Assembly (NCBI RefSeq): GCF_002160515.1
Contig: NZ_NFKS01000015.1
Span: 1-64,000 of the forward strand
DNA: 64,000 nt
Direction of reading: 5' to 3'
Source: Anaeromassilibacillus sp. An172
GTDB lineage: Bacteria > Bacillota > Clostridia > Oscillospirales > Acutalibacteraceae
The translations under genes and the position numbers were made by a program. The notes below the pieces were generated by a model that was not told the DNA's origin, did no database searches, and saw only the letters and a list, made by a program, of their open reading frames with translations. Shown here in pieces: positions 57,848 to 64,000 of the stretch; the stretch's first letter is position 1; every line of letters starts with the position of its first letter.

Positions 57848-58718
57848 AAAAGGGAACCCGGAGTACGAACGGTACATCCACAGCGCGGACTGGCGCATGA
57901 AAGCGGATCAGCGCATGAAAATGGACGGACATGCCTGCCAGGTCTGCGGTAAGGAAGCATCGGACGTCCACCATCTGACCTATGACCGATTCGGGCATGA
58001 GGAAATGGGTGATCTGGTAAGCCTGTGCAGGAAATGCCATGAAAAGGCGGAGGAATTATATGATCCCTCCATCATCCCTTGGGCGATGGACGAGGTGAAG
58101 CCGGAGGGAAACAATTTCATGGCGGCGATGCGCACGGATGCCGTGACCGTGGCTCCCCTTGTGTTTAATTATCTCAGGGAGGCAAGGGGCGGCGGGTTTG
58201 ACGACCTGATGCGTCTTCGCCAGCCCGACGATCCGGAAGGAAAGAAATACTGGAGCGTGCTGAAAAGGGCGGTGGATGCCCTGTGCAGGAAACGCTACTC
58301 ACGAAACTGCGTGGAGGATCGCACAGACATGATGCTTGGCACGATTGCGAACCGTGTCGCGGCGATCTGCCTGCAACAGATAGAGCATTCTATCCGCAAT
58401 AGCATCCAGTCAAAGCTCCATGAGACGGTGATGGTGGACTACGCCATTTTTGAAAAGTGGAAGGACGTAGCGGCGGATCTCGGCGTTACGAACGGAACGC
58501 TGCAGACACTGCGGAAAGATGACGGGAGCAGTTTCGGACCGTCACTTCGGGAGTCGGTGCTGTACTACTGCGGGCTGGACGCCGCCGCAGGAATCCGTCC
58601 ACTTGAGGGATTTGCGTGCCTTACGGATGAGGACTACAGGCAGCTTGGCGCATTGGCTGACTACATGGTTTCTGTATCCGGCACGGGAAGGTTCAGGGGG
58701 GTGAGTGCTTATGCGTGA
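57828..58718 (+). CDS. HNH-like zinc protein of the phage replication module
   Basis: This 296-residue protein has a zinc/HNH-type N terminus (GHACQVCGKEASDVHHLTYDRFGHEEMGDLVSLCRKCHEKAEE; CxxC, HH, CxxCH). The C-terminal half is helical and unrecognised. The N-terminal YIHSADWRMKADQRM is typical of phage HNH proteins. It overlaps both neighbours and has a GAGGAGGAACAG RBS. Nuclease activity is inferred from the motif only. Confidence 0.75.
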   Translation: MSGWRYKKGNPEYERYIHSADWRMKADQRMKMDGHACQVCGKEASDVHHLTYDRFGHEEMGDLVSLCRKCHEKAEELYDPSIIPWAMDEVKPEGNNFMAAMRTDAVTVAPLVFNYLREARGGGFDDLMRLRQPDDPEGKKYWSVLKRAVDALCRKRYSRNCVEDRTDMMLGTIANRVAAICLQQIEHSIRNSIQSKLHETVMVDYAIFEKWKDVAADLGVTNGTLQTLRKDDGSSFGPSLRESVLYYCGLDAAAGIRPLEGFACLTDEDYRQLGALADYMVSVSGTGRFRGVSAYA

Positions 58719-61263
58719 ATTGAAGATAGCATACGGGAGGAGCTGCAACACACGGACTTGGAAAAATGCAACGACCACATGGGAAGAACTGTGCGATAAG
58801 CTGCAGAACACCGTCCGGACGGAAGAAACCTCGGATGAATACTGGGCAATGAGCAAGGACGACCGCGACGCCACCAAGGATAAGGGCGCCTTCGTAGGTG
58901 GCTCATTGAGGAACGGCAGACGGAGAGTTGCGGATGTGGAATGCCGCTCCCTTATCACGCACGATGTGGATATGCCGGAGTTGGATTTCCGCAGTCGCTT
59001 CAAACACGACTTCAAGTATGCCGCCGCTCTCTATACCACGCACAGCCATATGCCGGAAAAGCCCAGGTACCGCGTGGTCATCGCGCTGGAGGAGGATATA
59101 CCGCCGGAGCGTTATGCGGCGGTATCGCGCTATCTTGCGGCGGAGTTTGGCATCGACCAATATGATCCCGTTTCCTTCGTGACCAATCAGCTGATGCACT
59201 GGCCGTCCACATCCAAGGATGCAGAGTACATTTGCGATGTCATAGACGGTCCTTTCCTGAATGCGGATGAATTTCTGTCAGAGCATCCCGGATGGGAGGA
59301 TTACTCGAATCTTCCCATGGCAAGCAGGGAGAAGAAGTTGCGTGCGCATGACGGGAAGAAGCAGGAAGATCCCCTGACGAAGGAGGGCATCGTAGGCGCA
59401 TTCTGCCGGACATACGGCATAGAGGCTGTAATTACAAAATTCCTCTCTGATGTATATGCGCCGTCAGCTGTGGATGGACGGTATGACTATATTCCCGGCG
59501 AAGGCTCCTGCGGCGTGGTGGTCTATGACGACAAGTTCGCATACAGCCACCATTCTACAGACCCTGCGGGAGAAAAGCTGTCGAACGCCTTTGACCTTGT
59601 GCGGTGGCACCGGTTCGGCAACGAGGACGAGAAGACCTCGTTTCTGATGATGTGCCAGCTTGCCGAAAATGACGACCTTGTGAAAGAGACGCTGGAAAAG
59701 GAAAGGTTGGAACAGGCAAAGAAGGATTTTGAGGAGAACAATTCCAAATGGGAAGAACCTCTGCCGTTCGGAAGGCACACTATCATGCCTTTTCCGTTGG
59801 ACGCACTGCCTCCTGATATCCGAAATTACGTCGCCGCCATATCCGAAAGCGTCCAGACACCCGTGGATATGGCGGGATGCGCCGCCTTGAGCGTGATAGC
59901 TACAAGCGTTCAGGGTAAGTATGCGATCATGGGTAAACGGGACTGGACGGAACCGCTGAATATCTATCTGACGGAGATTGCGCCGCCGTCGGAGCGCAAG
60001 TCCGCCATACAGCACGCCATGGTAAGGCCGGTCAGCGACTATGAGAACCAGTATAACCAGGTCAATGCTGCGGCGGTGGAGACCAGCCGCATGCACAGGC
60101 GCATCCTGGAGCGGAGGCAGAAATCCATTGAAGACCAGTTTGCAAAAGGCAAGGTGGAGCAGGCTGACGTGGACGAGATTGCAAGGCAGCTGACGGAATA
60201 TGAGGAACGCAAACCGCTGCGACTGTTCGCCGATGACATTACGCCCGAAAAGCTGGCATCGGTGCTTTCGGAGAATAACGGCCGAATGGCGCTATTATCC
60301 AGCGAGGCGGGCATTTTTGACACCCTTGCCGGCGCTTATTCCAAATCGGTGAATATTGATGTTATGCTAAAGAGTTATTCCGGCGATCAGATCAGAGTGG
60401 ACCGTATCGGACGGGAGAGCGAGAACATCTTAAATCCCACGCTGACGGTGCTACTTATGGCGCAGCCCAATGTCATATCAAGGGTCTTAAGCAACGAGAC
60501 TTTCAGGGGGCGCGGACTTACGGCGCGTTTCCTGTACTGTATGCCGGCATCGGCTGTCGGCGGGAGGAAGTATCGCAGTGAGCCTGTGTCCGATGAAATC
60601 TACCGGGCTTATGAGCGGTGCATTTTCAACATGCTGGAGGATGAATATTCGGCGCAGCCTGAGATGATTACGCTTTCTCCGGAGGCGGACATGCTTCTGG
60701 AGGAGTTCTCCCAAGAGCTGGAACCGAAACTCGTCAAGGAATATGTGGAGATTGCCGACTGGTGCGGAAAACTGGCGGGCAACGTCCTGCGCATGGCAGG
60801 TCTGCTTTGCCGTGCAAGTTTTTACCGCAGCCACGACTTTCTGGATGATCCGGAACCGCTCATCGTGGATAGACAGACCATGGAAAACGCCATCAGGCTG
60901 GGCAGATATTTTCTGAACCACGCACAGGTCATTTTTAACGTCCTGCCGGAAAACGCCATGTTCCAGAATGCCCATAAGATTCTGAAAATGATCAGCGAAA
61001 AGGGGCTGAAGGAATTTAACCGCAGAACCGCCATGCGCAACTGCCAGACCTTCAAGCGCGTGGAGGAGATACAGCCTGTGCTGGATTTCCTAGAAGATTA
61101 CGGCTACATCGCCGCAGTAGAAGGACCTCCGACCTACGGGAAAGGGCGTCCGCCGATGCCGAAGTATGTGGTGAACCCCTGGGTGGAGCAGTATTATTGT
61201 CATTTTGATATTACTGCTGTCATACCACGAAAAGACATAAACGGACGCTCAAAAACGCCGTAA
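58711..61263 (+). CDS. Primase-like/DUF3987 replication protein
   Basis: This 850-residue protein has an N-terminal primase-like (AEP) domain at about 70-190 (LITHDVDMPELDF...YTTHSHMPEKPRYRVVIAL, DQYDPVSFVTNQLMHWPS). A DUF3987 helicase-like ATPase is at about 350-800, with P-loop region EIAPPSERKSAIQ and an acidic DDITPEKLASVLSENNG stretch. Together these provide primer synthesis and unwinding for phage replication. The ATG at 58711 follows AGGGGGGTG and overlaps the previous gene by 8 bases. Confidence 0.85.
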   Translation: MRELKIAYGRSCNTRTWKNATTTWEELCDKLQNTVRTEETSDEYWAMSKDDRDATKDKGAFVGGSLRNGRRRVADVECRSLITHDVDMPELDFRSRFKHDFKYAAALYTTHSHMPEKPRYRVVIALEEDIPPERYAAVSRYLAAEFGIDQYDPVSFVTNQLMHWPSTSKDAEYICDVIDGPFLNADEFLSEHPGWEDYSNLPMASREKKLRAHDGKKQEDPLTKEGIVGAFCRTYGIEAVITKFLSDVYAPSAVDGRYDYIPGEGSCGVVVYDDKFAYSHHSTDPAGEKLSNAFDLVRWHRFGNEDEKTSFLMMCQLAENDDLVKETLEKERLEQAKKDFEENNSKWEEPLPFGRHTIMPFPLDALPPDIRNYVAAISESVQTPVDMAGCAALSVIATSVQGKYAIMGKRDWTEPLNIYLTEIAPPSERKSAIQHAMVRPVSDYENQYNQVNAAAVETSRMHRRILERRQKSIEDQFAKGKVEQADVDEIARQLTEYEERKPLRLFADDITPEKLASVLSENNGRMALLSSEAGIFDTLAGAYSKSVNIDVMLKSYSGDQIRVDRIGRESENILNPTLTVLLMAQPNVISRVLSNETFRGRGLTARFLYCMPASAVGGRKYRSEPVSDEIYRAYERCIFNMLEDEYSAQPEMITLSPEADMLLEEFSQELEPKLVKEYVEIADWCGKLAGNVLRMAGLLCRASFYRSHDFLDDPEPLIVDRQTMENAIRLGRYFLNHAQVIFNVLPENAMFQNAHKILKMISEKGLKEFNRRTAMRNCQTFKRVEEIQPVLDFLEDYGYIAAVEGPPTYGKGRPPMPKYVVNPWVEQYYCHFDITAVIPRKDINGRSKTP

Positions 61264-61491
61264 ATAAAGGACTTGGAGGGTGTCGCGGATTTCAGTCATT
61301 TTTGTCATAGAGGACAGACAGTCAAAAAAGATATTTATTATTTTATAGTGAATTTCAGTACAGAATTACGGTTTTGATCGCTTACCGCATGACAAAAATG
61401 ACTGGCATGACATAAATCTGAAACTCCTTTATTTACAGGAGTTTGACGGCGCGGAACATTTGTCATGACGTTCTTTTAAGGTTAAGACATC
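61264..61491. other. Intergenic region with nested inverted repeats
   Basis: CAGTCATTTTTGTCAT (61293-61308) and its exact reverse complement (61389-61404) lie 80 bases apart. AAACTCCT/AGGAGTTT (61421-61444) forms another perfect hairpin. ATGAC/GTCAT motifs recur near 61405, 61460 and 61490. The core is A+T-rich. It may be a replication origin or a multi-site operator. Confidence 0.7.
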
Positions 61492-61512
61492 ATGACAGAA
61501 ATAGGAGGAGCT

Positions 61513-61800
61513 ATGCGAGAAAAAAAGATTGAACAGAAACTGGTGAAAGCCGTGAAAGCGGCAGGCGGCATCGCACCGAAACTCACCTCTCTCGGATTTG
61601 ACGGGATGCCTGACCGCATGGTACTGATGCCGGGAGGCTGCATCGGGTTTGTCGAGGTGAAAGCGCCGGGCGAGAAACCGAGGTCGCTGCAGCTTTCAAG
61701 GCACAGGCTTTTGCGGCGGATGGGCTTTAAGGTTTATGTCCTGGACGGCGAAGAGCAGATAGAGACAATCCTGCGAAAGATTGGAGGTGATGCCGAATGA
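61513..61800 (+). CDS. VRR-NUC domain nuclease
   Basis: This 95-residue protein is a stand-alone VRR-NUC domain: EQKLVKAVKAAGGIAPKLTSLGFDGMPDRMVL, then GFVEVKAPGEKPRSLQ, and LLRRMGFKVYVLDG. The catalytic D...E-x-K residues are present (DRMVL, EVKAP). Such phage nucleases act on branched DNA. ATAGGAGGAGCT precedes the ATG. It overlaps the SNF2 gene by four bases. Confidence 0.93.
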   Translation: MREKKIEQKLVKAVKAAGGIAPKLTSLGFDGMPDRMVLMPGGCIGFVEVKAPGEKPRSLQLSRHRLLRRMGFKVYVLDGEEQIETILRKIGGDAE

Positions 61801-63167
61801 AGTTCATACCACATGATTATCAAAGCTATGCGATTGACTATATCGAGAGAAATCCGATAGCTGCAGTCCTGTTGGATATGGGCTTGGGTTGAGGCAAGAC
61901 AAGCATCACGCTGACGGCACTGAATGACCTCCTGTTTGACTTCTTCGAGGTACATAAGGTGCTTGTGGTGGCTCCCCTGCGAGTGGCGAGGTTCACCTGG
62001 TCTGCGGAGATCGAGAAATGGGAGCATCTGAGTGGACTTCGGTATTCCGTGGCGATCGGAACGGAAAAGGAGCGGCTGGATGCCTTAAACAGGCAGGCGG
62101 ACATCTACATCATCAACCGCGAGAACGTGCAGTGGCTGATTGAAAAGAGCGGCATCCCCTTTGACTTTGACATGGTGGTGATCGATGAACTTTCGTCCTT
62201 CAAGAACCACCAGGCAAAGAGGTTCAGGAGCCTTATGAAAGTCAGACCGAGGGTGAAACGCATCGTGGGTCTTACGGGAACACCGAGTAGCAACGGTCTG
62301 ATGGACTTGTGGGCGGAGTTCCGACTCTTGGATATGGGACAGCGGCTTGGACGGTTCATCGGGCAGTACCGGACGGCATATTTCAAGCCGGACAAGGTCA
62401 ACGGTCCCATCATCTACAGCTATAAGCCGCTGCCGGATGCCGAGAAGCAGATATACGGCAAAATATCCGATATCACGATTTCCATGAAGTCCACAGACCA
62501 CCTGAAAATGCCGGAGCTGGTCAGTTCAAAGCATACGGTGTACCTGTCGGAGGATGAGCGGAAGCGGTACGAGGATATGAAAGCCGAACTGATCCTTCTG
62601 CTGCCGGAGGGCGAGGTGACAGCCGCCAATGCCGCCGCACTGTCTAACAAGCTCTCCCAGATGGCGAACGGAGCGGTCTATTCCGATGATGCGTCGGTGG
62701 TGAAGATCCACGACCGCAAGCTGGACGCCCTGGAGGACATCATCGAGGCGGCGAACAGCAAACCACTTCTTGTGGCGTACTGGTATAAGCACGACCTTGA
62801 GCGGATTACAGCAAGGCTTGTGGAAATCAAGGTTCCCTTTTCCAAGCTGGATACGGACGCCAGTATCCGGAAGTGGAACGCCGGGGAGCTTCCCGTAGCA
62901 CTCATACATCCGGCATCGGCGGGACACGGTCTGAACCTGCAGAGCGGCGGCAGCACCATCGTATGGTTCGGGCTTACGTGGTCGTTGGAACTGTATCAGC
63001 AGACGAATGCAAGGCTGTGGCGGCAGGGGCAGACAGCCGGAACAGTGGTGGTGCAACACATCATCGCCGAGGACACGATTGACGGACGGATCATGAAAGC
63101 CCTATCTGATAAGGACAGCACACAATCTGCGTTGATCGAAGCCGTGAAAGCTGACCTTCAGCTGTGA
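61797..63167 (+). pseudogene. SNF2-family helicase interrupted by an in-frame TGA in the Walker A motif
   Basis: The first 31 codons (MKFIPHDYQSYAIDYIERNP...LLDMGLG) end in TGA (61890-61892). The same frame then continues with GKTSITLTALNDLL and a complete helicase: DELSSFKN (motif II), LTGTPSSNG (III) and QTNARLWRQGQ (VI). Relatives read DMGLGKT; removing the two codons GGT-TGA restores this exactly, so a 6-base insertion is likely. Other genes here use TGA as stop, so the protein is probably broken. A restart at the GTG of 61959 would lack Walker A. Confidence 0.85.
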
Positions 63168-63247
63168 GACGGCATCCATGACAACCTATGGAGACAATCA
63201 TGGCCAATCCGAGGGAAACAACAACTTCTTATTCGGAGGTAGACACC

Positions 63248-63709
63248 ATGAATGTAGTTTGGAAGTATCTGGACAAACGAGCCGGTGCGGTGGCGGCTCT
63301 GAAGGACTTCAGCAGCATGAAGTTCATCATCGAACACACCGATGACGAGATCAAGGAGGCTTACGACAAGATGGCGAGTGTCGGAGGCGTCCGCTATGAC
63401 GGGATGCCGCACACCTGCAATCTCCATGTGACCGAGGACAGGATCATCAAGGGTATTGAGGAGATCAACGTTCTGAAGGAGCGTTACAGACAGGCGGCAG
63501 AGTACATGGCGTGGTTCGTTCCCGCCTGGGAGGAACTGTCGGAGGACGAGCGGTACGTGCTGGAAACCATCTACGGTGAGGACAACGAGTACGGCGCGAA
63601 CGCCATCTACGACATCTGCGACCATTTCCATATCGAGCGTTCCTCTGCCTACAACAAGAAGAACCGTGCGTTGAACCATCTGGTCACGCTGCTGTTCGGA
63701 AAGACATGA
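63248..63709 (+). CDS. Phage transcription regulator with sigma-like HTH (ArpU/late-regulator type)
   Basis: This 153-residue helical protein has a C-terminal sigma region 4-like HTH (LSEDERYVLETIYGEDNEYGANAIYDICDHFHIERSSAYNKKNRALNHLVTLLFG). Proteins like this commonly sit just before the HNH/terminase genes and switch on late transcription. The ATG at 63248 follows CGGAGGTAGACACC; a GTG/ATG further upstream is in frame but lacks a better RBS. Confidence 0.75.
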   Translation: MNVVWKYLDKRAGAVAALKDFSSMKFIIEHTDDEIKEAYDKMASVGGVRYDGMPHTCNLHVTEDRIIKGIEEINVLKERYRQAAEYMAWFVPAWEELSEDERYVLETIYGEDNEYGANAIYDICDHFHIERSSAYNKKNRALNHLVTLLFGKT

Positions 63710-63782
63710 GTAATATCGTGGACGATGTTTTCGATTACCCGTGCTATACTTATAGCATGAGAATGTGGGCAGACCACAGGGA

Positions 63783-63817
63783 GCCTTGCGGGAGCAATCC
63801 TGCAGGGCTTTCCTTTT
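63783..63817 (+). terminator. Terminator with GCAA tetraloop
   Basis: An 11-bp stem (GCCTTGCGGGA / TCCTGCAGGGC, with G-U pairs) closed by GCAA is followed by TTTCCTTTT. It ends the early transcript before the HNH gene. Confidence 0.7.
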
Positions 63818-63838
63818 GCCCGGAAAGCGAGGTGCAGC

Positions 63839-64000
63839 GTGCCAAAGAAACCAAAACGCCCATGCTCCTACCCCGGCTGTCCAAACCTCACGGACGGGCA
63901 GTACTGCAAGGAGCATGAAGCAGCCGCCCGCAGGCAGTACAACAAGTACGAACGCGCCCCGGGCATAAATAAGAAATACGGCAGAGCCTGGAAGCGAATC
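63839..64000 (+). CDS. HNH endonuclease, N-terminal part (runs off window)
   Basis: A GTG start after GCGAGGTGCAGC opens a frame PKKPKRPCSYPGCPNLTDGQYCKEHEAAARRQYNKYERAPG that continues to the window end. The N-terminal CxxxxC...CxxH zinc knuckle and the following basic region are typical of HNH endonucleases beside the terminase genes. The catalytic HNH lies outside the window. Confidence 0.8.
   Translation, partial: MPKKPKRPCSYPGCPNLTDGQYCKEHEAAARRQYNKYERAPGINKKYGRAWKRI

Noticed and set aside
61890-61892. TGA recoded as Trp or Sec
   Set aside because: TGA ends many other genes here, relatives have no residue at this place, and removal of a 6-base insertion restores the motif.
63706-63918. 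70-codon frame overlapping the late-regulator stop and HNH start
   Set aside because: It runs through a terminator hairpin and overlaps the better supported HNH frame; no motif.

Overview
The window looks like a Clostridia-type gut Firmicute. The genes are tightly packed with strong AGGAGG-type ribosome binding sites, the phage modules are of the kind seen in Clostridiales prophages, and the G+C content is mixed. This host assignment is inference from gene content. I saw no rRNA, tRNA, CRISPR array or host housekeeping gene.

Layout. (1) 1-11.5 kb is the tail and lysis end of a siphovirus-like prophage: tape measure, distal tail protein, tail endopeptidase, Ig-rich tail proteins, DUF859/knob fibre, holin and amidase. 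A RelBE-type toxin-antitoxin pair sits inside the tail operon, and a near-perfect 67-bp inverted repeat brackets two tail genes. (2) 11.6-14.0 kb is a SHOCT-like small protein and a serine-recombinase cassette whose third member is cut off. (3) 14.6-31.1 kb is a conflict locus: an XRE regulator, a TrkA/RyR/Card1-like nuclease, a stand-alone RyR protein, TIR-Sel1, TIR-NACHT-WD40, a four-repeat protein with a winged-helix/Replic_Relax-like C terminus, a zinc-ribbon/TIR remnant, a double-TIR-TPR protein, and a convergent TPR-TrkA-RyR protein. (4) 31.8-45.9 kb is an island with an E1-like/JAB fusion, three small proteins that may be E2-like, ClpP, a Clp-type AAA+ ATPase, two VirD4/TraG-like ATPases without a relaxase, a GH-E nuclease with a DUF2185 immunity protein, a 15-residue tandem-repeat protein and a membrane metallopeptidase. 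(5) 46.0-51.1 kb is a minus-strand operon joining an ABC-three-component system, an XRE regulator and an Eco29kI-like restriction-modification pair. (6) 51.4-64 kb is the early/replication module of a visibly G+C-richer phage: sigma-like protein, DUF2800, DUF2815, family A DNA polymerase, primase/DUF3987, VRR-NUC, an SNF2 helicase broken by a stop codon, a late regulator and an HNH gene running off the window.

How it fits together. Three adjacent blocks (3 to 5) form about 36 kb of anti-mobile-element cargo between the lysis/recombinase end of one phage and the early genes of a phage of different composition. In block 3, TIR domains (NAD-consuming or signal-making in known families) lie beside RyR and TrkA-N Rossmann domains (proposed nucleotide binders) and a Card1-like nuclease. 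I infer a signal-maker, sensor and effector network. Two promoters, one at each end of block 3 and facing inward, share a GCGAGTTTT-containing element, which suggests common control. In block 4 the E1/JAB, candidate E2, ClpP and Clp-ATPase genes suggest a ubiquitin-like modification and proteolysis system tied to TraG-type ATPases. Blocks 3 and 4 are the best candidates for undescribed systems. All functions come from motif reading, without database searches.
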